From Kiritimatiellia bacterium (GTDB taxonomy: Bacteria; Verrucomicrobiota; Kiritimatiellia; RFP12; UBA1067), in assembly GCA_027858965.1 (NCBI GenBank), contig JAQIBS010000081.1, positions 1-57,144 of the forward strand: a stretch of DNA of 57,144 bases. Reading direction: 5' to 3'. The translations under genes and the position numbers were made by a program. Numbering within the stretch: the first letter of the stretch is position 1; each line of letters starts with the position of its first letter. The notes below the pieces were generated by a model. It ran no database searches. It had not been told where the DNA came from and worked only from the letters and a program-made list of their open reading frames with translations. This document shows positions 42,911-51,149 of this stretch, one piece after another.

Positions 42911-45900
42911 AGTTAGGCTTCCATCGGTTTTTATCCTGCGGACGGACATCCTTGCGTTCAGGCCGGAAGGCGTAATCACCCCAGAGCGGCACATTCAGGT
43001 CGGTCCAGCATTTGATGGCCCGCTCCTGGTTCTGTGTCAGCTTTACATCTTTGTGGTTTTTGTCTTTGAGTATCTTCCAGATGGAGCTTTTGTGTGTTCC
43101 GAATGAGTATGGTGCCGCTTTATAGGGGACTCCTCTCTGGTAGCCGTAGTCAAAGTAATGAATGCTTCCGCTGTTGATCAGGTTTCTGTAGGAACGGGGG
43201 ATGTTCTCTTTGTCGCGCGTTTCGGTCAGGTCGATTTTGTTAGGTGTTTTGGCATTGTGGCAGGAGATGCATTTGGTATCCAGCACCGGCTGGACCACAC
43301 TTTCAAACCAGAACGGTCCTGCACCCCATGGCGGCGGTGTAGGTTCTGCGGGGGCCTTTTTCATGGCCTGCATTTTGAGGTATGTGCGGTCCGGTGTGAT
43401 GAGTCGACTCTCGTGACACCCGATACAGGAGCGCTGTTCGCCGGGACGCAATTGCACCACAGAGCGCATACGCTGGATCTCGTTGTAGTTCTCATCGAGC
43501 AGTTCCAGATAGATCACTTTTTCCGCTGGTGCGAGGAAGTTCGCCGAGCCGTCCGCTTCAACCGGCACGGTGCCGATCACCCCTTTGGCAACATACGATG
43601 GCCAGCCGAAGGGGCCGCGGATCAGGTCGACCGGGGAGGCGTACCATTTCATGAAGGGGGTGTGGTCGGCTTGATAGGTGCCGTCGGGAAGTTTCCTGAG
43701 CGGTGTGCCCAGCTCTTCGCAGATGCGCAGGTATTTGGCGGCTCCTGGTTCCACCTGTCCCTCCAGCCCGCGATAGACATTTTCAACAGAGAATTGTCCC
43801 TTGTTCATTTTTACGAGGGCGGGAATGGCCGCACCGTGCATCACCGGTGGCAGGGGACGAGGGCGCAGCGTCAACGGACAGATACTGTCGATCCCGCTGT
43901 CCATGTAAAGCATCTCGCGATTGCCATAGCGGTCGATCAGATAGAGTCCGAAGCGGTCCTGCGGGGCGTGGGCAACGAGAATGACATCCCGTGTGACGGG
44001 GAGCGGCTCCCGGAAGACTTCGCTGTTGGGGCTGTAGCCCGGCCACGGGATTTCCGGGGTGAGGTTGCTGATGGCCGCAGAATCATGCGGTCCCTTTTTC
44101 TGATCCAGGAGCGCGATGGGGCCGTTGAGATCACCGAAGTGCGAAATCATAATGGCACACACCTCGCGCGTCTCTGGCATCTGGCGTGCGTTGGCGAAGC
44201 CCTGCGGTAGGGCGATCGTATTGCCGAAGGTCAGTTCGGGAAAAGTTCCGTCCGCCCGGATAGTCCAGAGGGTGTGGCCATAGTCCGCTCCTTTATCGAC
44301 ATACTCGGAACGTGTCCAGAGGATGCGTCCGTCATCCAGAACCGAAGGGGCGAACTCGGTGAGGTTCGCATACGAGAGCGGCTCGACTTTGCTGCCGTCC
44401 AGTTCCATACGGAAGAGGACTGCGGCCTGCGGTCGCCAGCAGATGAACTTCTTCTTACAGCGTGTCGTGATGAAGGCCATCCCTCCATCCGGCAGCGGCG
44501 TGGGCCAGAAGTCGTGAAACGGGCCATCCGGGCTGATGCGGCGTCGTGTGCCGGTCGCCAGATCCTGCTCAAAGATCCGATAGTACTCACTTTTCTCAGA
44601 ACGGTAGCCATAGTAAAATTTTGTGGCATCGAAACTTACGGAAGGATCACGTGCGACGCCGTTGCCAGCATCGAATAGCTGTTTCGGCTGCGCTTTTTCA
44701 GGAACCAGACAGCCGTTTTCCATGGGCATGTCGAGTGTCCAGACGCCGCCGCCGGGTCGCCAGGGCGAATCAAATTGCACGCTGTAGTTGTGCGAGGGAT
44801 GAAAGGGATGCCGTTTGCTGAAGAGCAGTTTCGTGACAGGAGCGAGCTCTTTGTCGTGCAGGAAAAGGGCGCGTTTGGCTGCGCATATATTCCACAGAAG
44901 CGCGCGTTCAGCTGATATATCAGTGGTGCCGCTTTTCAGAATTGCGGTGTGACGTTTTTGAAAATCAGCCAGCTGTTTTTCAGCATCAGCGGTTTTCTCT
45001 CCGTTGCTTTGACGTCGGTTGATCAGTTCGCGGTAGAGGGTCAGGGGGCGTGCGGAAGGGGTATAGCGCAGGAAGGACATCTTCCATGTGTTGCCCCACT
45101 GATCATCAATGGTGATTTTGGCTTCAGGACCGACAGGACCCTGGCGTGAGCGCACTTTGATATCCTGAGACTCATCAGGCAGAAAACGGTAGCGAACCTC
45201 GTGGACTGAGGAGTCGGCATCTGACTTCACGATGAGATTGAGGTGTGTGCTGTTAAAGAGGATACGGAGGGTAAAGGCGTTTTCACTGAAAGATCCTGCT
45301 TGGCGCAGAGAGAAGGGGGCGGGAAAAAAGTTGACCGGCCTGCCGCCGGGGTGAGTCCAGCGTCCCCCGATCCCCGCACCGATGTAGAGCCCGGACTTTT
45401 TATAATCGGGTAGGCTGCTCAGGGGGAGGCGGGTTTCAATGCGCTGGTTTTTTTCATCGAACGTGCCGGGTAGGGTGACGGAATCACCAGCAGGTTTACC
45501 GGTGGGATCAAGCGGTTGCCATCTAAATCCGGTACGGGTCCGGATAATCAGTCCTCGGTTCGGTTGGTTGACCACGCCCACCAGTGCAAGGTGCGTCGAG
45601 AGAAACCGGTTGGCCGTGATGCTCAGGTAGAGGTTGGTGCCGCATATGCCCGCCTCGACAGCCTGTTCGACCAGGGGACCGTTTTCCCACGAATCAATAT
45701 GGCAGACGCGGGCAACACCGCGGGATGCGGCCTGCCAGGCAGGATCATCGGGTTGTCCATCCAGCTTCGGAGCGGTGGTCAGGGTCGGTAAGGGCAGCAG
45801 GTCATCATCAGCATGACGCGGCATCCGCTTTTCAGGATAGGGGGTGCGGCGGAGACGGTATTCGACATCGGCGATGCCGTATGTTTTCAGCCAGGCGTGC

Positions 45901-46733
45901 TCCTCGCCAAGGATTGCCATACGCAGCTGGGCCGCGTAGTCCGAGGTTCCGCTGTTGCGGGCGTCAATTGAAAGTGATCCGACCTGTTGCGTGGTGATTG
46001 GACCGGTTGATCCAAAAACGCCGATCTCTTCAATACGGGGCTGGCTGTTGTTACAGCTGCGTATATTGATGCGGATACGCTTTGCCTCAGCAGGGGGGAA
46101 GGTGAAGGCTGTCCACTGATGGACAGCGCTTCCGCTGTATGAGTAGACGGTTCGCCATTGGGCATCAGCCCCGGATTCAGAGGTGACCTCAATGTCAAAA
46201 GAGGTCAGAGCCCGGTCACGATATTTGCCGGTGGAATCGCTGCCGAATGCAACGCGGCAGATATGGAATGCCTCTCCGAGATTAATCTCCGCCCAGCCGG
46301 TTGAAGAGTCGGAGATCCAGCTGTGGCTGTTGCCGAGTTTTCCATCGTTGAGATGTTTAATGCGGTGGGCTGCGTATCCCGGCAAAAGACCTGATGCGGA
46401 GGGTTTGGCCTGTTTCCGGAGCGCCAGGTTCTCCAGTCCCGCGCTGTCGGTTTTGGCGGCAGTCATATCTTGAGTGGTTGTGCTGAATGAGCCTGGTGCG
46501 GGAGGACGCGGCACGTTGATGAAGCATGCGGAGTCCGGTGCCGCTCCCTGCATAGCCGGAAGCGAGTATGCCAGTGAAAGCAGTCCTGCTAATACTGTTT
46601 TTTGTAGGCCGGGTGCCCCCACCCGGCGCACCCATCGCCCGGTGAGGGCATCCGCCGTCGCATGGCTATGGCGAGACACCGCCGGCCTACAAGTATGATT
46701 TTTGTTTCGCTGGTTGAGAAAAATATGTTTCAT
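42909..46733 (-). CDS. HzsA-like exported di-heme protein with discoidin-like and CBM9-like domains
   Basis: This 1274-residue exported protein has four visible parts. First comes a long N-region with a hydrophobic core (TVLAGLLSLAYSL, about 45-57). A discoidin-like domain follows (about 105-245: KHLNDGKLGNSHSWISD, VAFGSDSTGKYRDRALTSFD). Next is a CBM9-like domain (about 305-480, APKLDGQPDDPAW). Last is a TolB/HzsA-type propeller (ARDPSVSFDATKFYYGY, FWPTPLPDGGMAFITTRC) ending with two heme-c sites, Cys1103-IGC-His1107 and Cys1155-ISC-His1159. The fold matches HzsA-related proteins common in PVC bacteria; it is not evidence for hydrazine synthesis. Its ATG overlaps the IclR stop by one base, with AAGGAT upstream. 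A palindromic element (46603-46691) lies inside the signal-peptide coding region and adds about 30 residues to it. Confidence 0.88.
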   Translation of the reverse strand: MKHIFLNQRNKNHTCRPAVSRHSHATADALTGRWVRRVGAPGLQKTVLAGLLSLAYSLPAMQGAAPDSACFINVPRPPAPGSFSTTTQDMTAAKTDSAGLENLALRKQAKPSASGLLPGYAAHRIKHLNDGKLGNSHSWISDSSTGWAEINLGEAFHICRVAFGSDSTGKYRDRALTSFDIEVTSESGADAQWRTVYSYSGSAVHQWTAFTFPPAEAKRIRINIRSCNNSQPRIEEIGVFGSTGPITTQQVGSLSIDARNSGTSDYAAQLRMAILGEEHAWLKTYGIADVEYRLRRTPYPEKRMPRHADDDLLPLPTLTTAPKLDGQPDDPAWQAASRGVARVCHIDSWENGPLVEQAVEAGICGTNLYLSITANRFLSTHLALVGVVNQPNRGLIIRTRTGFRWQPLDPTGKPAGDSVTLPGTFDEKNQRIETRLPLSSLPDYKKSGLYIGAGIGGRWTHPGGRPVNFFPAPFSLRQAGSFSENAFTLRILFNSTHLNLIVKSDADSSVHEVRYRFLPDESQDIKVRSRQGPVGPEAKITIDDQWGNTWKMSFLRYTPSARPLTLYRELINRRQSNGEKTADAEKQLADFQKRHTAILKSGTTDISAERALLWNICAAKRALFLHDKELAPVTKLLFSKRHPFHPSHNYSVQFDSPWRPGGGVWTLDMPMENGCLVPEKAQPKQLFDAGNGVARDPSVSFDATKFYYGYRSEKSEYYRIFEQDLATGTRRRISPDGPFHDFWPTPLPDGGMAFITTRCKKKFICWRPQAAVLFRMELDGSKVEPLSYANLTEFAPSVLDDGRILWTRSEYVDKGADYGHTLWTIRADGTFPELTFGNTIALPQGFANARQMPETREVCAIMISHFGDLNGPIALLDQKKGPHDSAAISNLTPEIPWPGYSPNSEVFREPLPVTRDVILVAHAPQDRFGLYLIDRYGNREMLYMDSGIDSICPLTLRPRPLPPVMHGAAIPALVKMNKGQFSVENVYRGLEGQVEPGAAKYLRICEELGTPLRKLPDGTYQADHTPFMKWYASPVDLIRGPFGWPSYVAKGVIGTVPVEADGSANFLAPAEKVIYLELLDENYNEIQRMRSVVQLRPGEQRSCIGCHESRLITPDRTYLKMQAMKKAPAEPTPPPWGAGPFWFESVVQPVLDTKCISCHNAKTPNKIDLTETRDKENIPRSYRNLINSGSIHYFDYGYQRGVPYKAAPYSFGTHKSSIWKILKDKNHKDVKLTQNQERAIKCWTDLNVPLWGDYAFRPERKDVRPQDKNRWKPN
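46603..46691. mobile_element. REP-like/MITE-like palindromic element inside a coding region
   Basis: The ends TGTAGGCCGG (46603-46612) and CCGGCCTACA (46682-46691) are perfect inverted repeats. Just inside the left end, GCCGGGTG-cccc-CACCCGGC is a strong stem. This is the architecture of REP-type elements mobilised by RAYT transposases. It is read through in frame between the basic start and hydrophobic core of the HzsA-like signal peptide, encoding about 30 residues. Confidence 0.75.
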
Positions 46734-47521
46734 TAATTATCCTTTTTGGTCACGTAGCCCAGCCGTGCTGAAATACGACTGGCATGCGCTCTGACAATCT
46801 TGCCGATATCAGGAATGTTTTTACGCTTAATATTCATCATGAGTCCGGTCACCCAAACAGCAGAGACAGGGTAGCCGCTGCGGTCGAATACCGGCGCTCC
46901 TATGCAGTAGATACCTTCGAACTGCTCACTGTCATCAAATGAGTAACCGTTTTTAACAATGCCAGCAAGATCTTTGCGTAATCCCGTCTTTGTTGTAATG
47001 GTGCGTTCGTTGTAGCGGATGAATTTAACACTGTTGATTATATCTTCGCGTTCGTTCTTCGGTAGAAAAGCGATAATCGCCTTGCCGGGTGCGGAGCATG
47101 ACACACCTATGCGGTAACCGAGTTTTGATATAAAACAGAACATGCGTGTGCCGATAATCTCATCAAGTACGATTACCTCTTTGTCTTCACGCACGCCGAT
47201 CAGCACGGTATCTTCAACCTTGTTTCTGAGCTCCCGCATGACATCCAGTGAGTGCTCGACAAGATTTGCTTCGGTGATGCCTCGTTGACCGATCTGCAGT
47301 AGCTTGTTGGTCAGCCGTATCTGTTTGGTTTCCGGGTCCCGTACAACCAGCCCCATGTCCTCCAGTGCCATCGCGATGCGGTAGGCGCTGGAGACCGGAC
47401 ACTTCAGGCTGTCGGTGATCTCCGTGAGCACACTCCCGCGCGGATGGTGCGAGAGGTGCTCCAGAATCTGAAATCCGGTCTTTAGACTCGGTACATCATA
47501 TTTTGGTTTTTTAGTAGCCAT
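46733..47521 (-). CDS. IclR-family transcriptional regulator
   Basis: This 262-residue regulator has a winged-helix DNA-binding domain (about 10-72: SLKTGFQILEHLSHHPRGSV, LKCPVSSAYRIAMALEDMGL). The IclR effector-binding domain follows (TVLIGVREDKEVIVLDEI, SCSAPGKAIIAFLP, GYSFDDSEQFEGIYCIGAPV, PVSAVWVTGL). Members respond to small carbon compounds or aromatic acids. It lies 12 bases after the autotransporter-like gene and overlaps the HzsA-like start by one base, so the three genes form one operon. It probably controls this operon and perhaps the divergent lamin-tail gene. No clear ribosome-binding site was seen before 47521. Confidence 0.92.
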   Translation of the reverse strand: MATKKPKYDVPSLKTGFQILEHLSHHPRGSVLTEITDSLKCPVSSAYRIAMALEDMGLVVRDPETKQIRLTNKLLQIGQRGITEANLVEHSLDVMRELRNKVEDTVLIGVREDKEVIVLDEIIGTRMFCFISKLGYRIGVSCSAPGKAIIAFLPKNEREDIINSVKFIRYNERTITTKTGLRKDLAGIVKNGYSFDDSEQFEGIYCIGAPVFDRSGYPVSAVWVTGLMMNIKRKNIPDIGKIVRAHASRISARLGYVTKKDN

Positions 47522-47533
47522 AGATATTGTTTT

Positions 47534-50500
47534 TCATTTTATTATTAGAACTGTGCCGCTCATACAGAAGTTCAGGTCAATTGAATTGGCATGTTGAACA
47601 AGTTTTGCTGTGTAGGTTTTGCTCTGAGTTACTTCCACTGTCCAGTCCGTCAGGTTCTCTTCACTTGTGAGGGTGCTGAAGGTGAACAGCTGGTGTGAAA
47701 GCGGCAATCTTGTGCCCTGCGGTATAGATACTATAACCTCGCCTTCTGCTGATAGAGTCAGGTTTCCAGAGATGTCTATTTTGTCCATTGTCTCCGCTGC
47801 TGCATCAACGTTGATTACACAAGGAGATGATAATATCAGATCTCCTGTGAGAATCAAGGCTTCCGGTGTTCCTCCCTCCGCTCCCAGTGTGATGTTGGAG
47901 GCTGTTATCGTTCCGTTTGAGAGATAGCCCGAACCAGTAAGCGTATCGACCTGTAAGGCGTTTCCATTAAGGTTGATTGTTACTCCTGATCCCATTGTCA
48001 GGTTGGAGAGTGTGTCTCCGCCGGGGATTGTGAACTCTTCGGTAAGCCACAGCTCACCATCAGGCACAGAGATGCTTTGAGCAGAACCGGCACCGATAAT
48101 CAACCGTCCTGCGCCGCGTTTTTCAAACGTGCCGGGGCATTCAGCTGTCTGGCAGGTGAGGGTCTGGCCTTCATCGATGTCAAGCTTTGTGTCTGTGTTT
48201 CCCATGAGATGGTAGAGATCGGACTCCTGCTCAGAATCGGCATCGAACCACTTTTGCATCAGGTAACGGCGTGTCTGCCGGAATTCGCCATCGGACAGAT
48301 CGCGGTTGAAAACCAGGACCTCCGCCAGCTTCTGGCCTCCGGCATGGCTGGTGCGATCTCGTGCGAACACATCTCCCTTGACGGGCCGGCCACGGTAGGT
48401 TCGAACACCCACAACGTGAAAACCTGCAGGCAACGGGGTTTTGACAGCATCAATCATTCCGTAATCCAGAGAGTGAGTTCCATCTTTTACATAGCTGCTT
48501 GCATTTATGTCAGATAGTATTTTTTTGTTGGTGCCACGGTTGAAAGGCGGCATTCCCTCAAGGCTGCCGATAAGATTCTGATCAACACCGGAGTCGGCAT
48601 CGCTATATACAAGGAAAACTGTTCGGACGTTGTTGTTTGTTTCACTCCAGTAAAGGTGCTGCCCCATGTCCGTGTTATAATTCGGGCCGGACAGAATGCC
48701 GAAGTCAACATAGGGGAAGCCGTTGCCCTCTTTCCAGATAGGCCGGAACGAGGTTTCAGTTGCATAGGCATGGTTGCCATTGGAGTGGATGTCATTCCAC
48801 TGCTGGACGTAAAGGGTTCCACCATCGTCGACAATCTCCATTGAATTCGTATCAGAGGCATCAAGATGCATCCATGCATCGCTTGCGGGTCCGGCAGGTG
48901 CTTGGCTCGGATAACCGGGGCGATTGCGGCCCAGCCATTTGACCATCAGTTCCTGTTCAATGGATCGCAATTGAGGAGAGGTCAGCGGTGTATTCCAGAT
49001 CATTACCTCCGCCATCCGCGGACCTCCGGTCCAGCTGACCTTATCCCGTGCGAACACTTCGCTCCGGGTACTGCTGGCTGTTACAAAGCTAAGCACATGG
49101 AAACCAACCGGCAGGTAGGTGTCAGGGGTTGCCGCCTTGCCGTCCACAGCCATATGACCGTATCTTACATTGTTTGCCGCATTGTCTTTGTCGATCAGTG
49201 ATCCCGCGTCGCCTCGCCAGAAATACATGGAACTCTGCAATGATCCCAGGAAACAGGCGCGTTGATCCCGTCCACCAGAGTAATAGGTGTAATTGGTGCT
49301 GTCAGAATAGACCATCACCACGGTGCGTATCAATCCGTTGGTAGAATTCCATACAAGATGACTTTCGTTTGTACTGCCGTAAACAAGAGCTCCGAAATCA
49401 ACAAAGGGCAGTCCGTTCAGTCCGTTGGTGACCAGTGTGGGAGGTGTGCTGTAACCGGGGGCAGTAGCGGTGAATCCGTTGGCGTTGATGTCAGACCAGC
49501 CGGTTACGGATATTGTACCGTCTCCGCCTGTCGTAGTTGCCATACTGCTGGCATAGTCACTGGCATCCAGGTGTGTCCATGGGGTGGGGATTTCCGCGAC
49601 GGGGTCGTCTTCACTCAACATCGCCCCCGCTACGTTCAGTGTGCCGTTGTTCAGGATAAATGTTCCCGATGCCTGGTTGATCTGCCCGGCAGTGAGTGTG
49701 CCGCTTCCGGACTTAACAGCGTTGCCGTTGATGTTCAGGCTCTGGGTGCGTACATCGCTTGCGGCATTGAGCGTGGTGCCGTTTTCAAGTGTCAGAGAAT
49801 CGGCCTGTCCGGCACCTTCGCTGGCAGCTGTAGGTCCTGCAATAGTCAGTGTACCAAGATTCATATGGAGCTTCGGCTGGGTGATCTTTGTCGGCGTCCA
49901 GTTGGCCATGGTAACCTCTCCGAAACCAGTCAGCTGTATCTCTGAGTAGGATTCGACGGCATTGGAGAGGATCAGGTGTCCTGTGACATCAATGTCAGAG
50001 AGCCAGAGGTAAAAAGCATCCCCTGTAAAGGTGAGCGGTGTACCATCGCCTGTGGTTGAGTCAACGGTCAAGGTGCCGAACTGGTAACCCCGACCGTCCT
50101 TTATGCCGTATGTGGTGTTGTTAGTGATGATTTTGTTTGAGAGAGGGGCTGTTCGCATATAGACGTTGTCGAAGATGGTGTTAGGGGATGTGTTGTTCGT
50201 CCAGTTCCCCCCGACAGACCATGCGCCCCCAACCGGGTTGGCCCAGACAAAACTGGGTTCGTTATAGATTTGCGACGGGATGTTTTCATGAACAACGATC
50301 TCGTCGATGCAGTTTCCTGCCGTGGTGACAATCCGTACGCCTGTAGCTTGAACAGGGGGGGTGAGGGTGAACATGTGTTCGTACACGTCGGTGGTGGTGA
50401 ACGAACCCAGAGTCGTCCAGTGTGCATCAGCTGCAGCACTGATGTCGGTTATGGCCGCAACGCTGTTTGTGGTGGTGATCTGGATATAGATGTTGCCGTC

Positions 50501-50941
50501 AATCCGGTCTCCATGTTCACCAGCCGCGCTTCGTCCGAAGACAATATCGCTGATGCTGTACAACGTGGCATTGCTCAGAGCAATGCCGGCAAACGACATG
50601 TAGACGGTGCCATAGGAACCGCCCAGATCAACGTTGCGAGCCAGGTTCAGAGACGCGGTAATCCAGCTGTAGTCGTTGCCGTACAGGCTGTCGTTCAAGT
50701 GGGCAATTGTGTGCGGTCCACCGTATTCTCCGATGGCAAAAGGGATTCCGCCGGAGGTGGCTGCCGCGATATTCATCGGTATATTTGTGACGGCTGAACC
50801 AGCATCAACCGGCTGATCCTCCGGCCAGTTTCCGGTGAAGGTGAAGTTGGGTGATGTCGTTGTCACCCCCGCATGGACGGCGCTACCTAGTGCGAAAAAT
50901 ATCGCACATACGAGCAAAATCAAACTGATTCTTTTACACAT
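47534..50941 (-). CDS. Secreted autotransporter-like repeat protein with discoidin-like and duplicated LamG-like domains
   Basis: This 1135-residue protein has a signal peptide (MCKRISLILLVCAIFFALGS). A discoidin-like module comes first (HLNDSLYGNDYSWITASL, IVFGRSAAGEHGDRID, CIDEIVVHE). Passenger-type beta-helix stretches follow (NGTTLNAASDVRTQSLNING, GTFILNNGTLNVAGAM). Two copies of a domain of about 220 residues are then seen, each beginning W(T/M)HLDASD and ending with AEVMIWNTPL or AEVLVFNRDL and a KWLG or KWFD end, probably concanavalin-like. A final beta-helix part contains FEKRGAGRLIIGAGSAQ and LILTGDLILSSPC. No outer membrane barrel or sorting tail is evident, although the passenger resembles PVC autotransporter-like proteins. 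AAGGAGATCATT before 50941 fixes the start; an ATG at 50983 is less likely. It heads the operon with the IclR and HzsA-like genes. Confidence 0.87.
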   Translation of the reverse strand: MCKRISLILLVCAIFFALGSAVHAGVTTTSPNFTFTGNWPEDQPVDAGSAVTNIPMNIAAATSGGIPFAIGEYGGPHTIAHLNDSLYGNDYSWITASLNLARNVDLGGSYGTVYMSFAGIALSNATLYSISDIVFGRSAAGEHGDRIDGNIYIQITTTNSVAAITDISAAADAHWTTLGSFTTTDVYEHMFTLTPPVQATGVRIVTTAGNCIDEIVVHENIPSQIYNEPSFVWANPVGGAWSVGGNWTNNTSPNTIFDNVYMRTAPLSNKIITNNTTYGIKDGRGYQFGTLTVDSTTGDGTPLTFTGDAFYLWLSDIDVTGHLILSNAVESYSEIQLTGFGEVTMANWTPTKITQPKLHMNLGTLTIAGPTAASEGAGQADSLTLENGTTLNAASDVRTQSLNINGNAVKSGSGTLTAGQINQASGTFILNNGTLNVAGAMLSEDDPVAEIPTPWTHLDASDYASSMATTTGGDGTISVTGWSDINANGFTATAPGYSTPPTLVTNGLNGLPFVDFGALVYGSTNESHLVWNSTNGLIRTVVMVYSDSTNYTYYSGGRDQRACFLGSLQSSMYFWRGDAGSLIDKDNAANNVRYGHMAVDGKAATPDTYLPVGFHVLSFVTASSTRSEVFARDKVSWTGGPRMAEVMIWNTPLTSPQLRSIEQELMVKWLGRNRPGYPSQAPAGPASDAWMHLDASDTNSMEIVDDGGTLYVQQWNDIHSNGNHAYATETSFRPIWKEGNGFPYVDFGILSGPNYNTDMGQHLYWSETNNNVRTVFLVYSDADSGVDQNLIGSLEGMPPFNRGTNKKILSDINASSYVKDGTHSLDYGMIDAVKTPLPAGFHVVGVRTYRGRPVKGDVFARDRTSHAGGQKLAEVLVFNRDLSDGEFRQTRRYLMQKWFDADSEQESDLYHLMGNTDTKLDIDEGQTLTCQTAECPGTFEKRGAGRLIIGAGSAQSISVPDGELWLTEEFTIPGGDTLSNLTMGSGVTINLNGNALQVDTLTGSGYLSNGTITASNITLGAEGGTPEALILTGDLILSSPCVINVDAAAETMDKIDISGNLTLSAEGEVIVSIPQGTRLPLSHQLFTFSTLTSEENLTDWTVEVTQSKTYTAKLVQHANSIDLNFCMSGTVLIIK

Positions 50942-51149
50942 AATGATCTCCTTTTCCTGACACAATTTCAATTCCAAATACAAAACTTATTTCAACTTAC
51001 AAAAACATCGTATCGAATATCTCTAAATATGTCAAGTGATGGATATGAAAAAAGACATTATATATATTCCTTTATTTAAAAGATAAGTCTTATATATGTA
51101 ATATAAATGATTTGGTATATTTAAAAACTCTTGTGAGCGACAAACGGGT

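Noticed and set aside
43158..44210. 350-codon frame on the plus strand opposite the HzsA-like gene
   Set aside because: It is the mirror of a GC-rich conserved gene, with no motifs; the sense frame carries heme sites and propeller repeats.
42909..46733. Hydrazine synthase and anammox metabolism
   Set aside because: Only an HzsA-related fold is present. There are no beta or gamma subunits or hydrazine dehydrogenase, and the family is widespread in non-anammox PVC bacteria.
49262..49945. 227-codon frame opposite the autotransporter-like gene
   Set aside because: Antisense shadow with Cys- and Gly-rich composition and no family resemblance.
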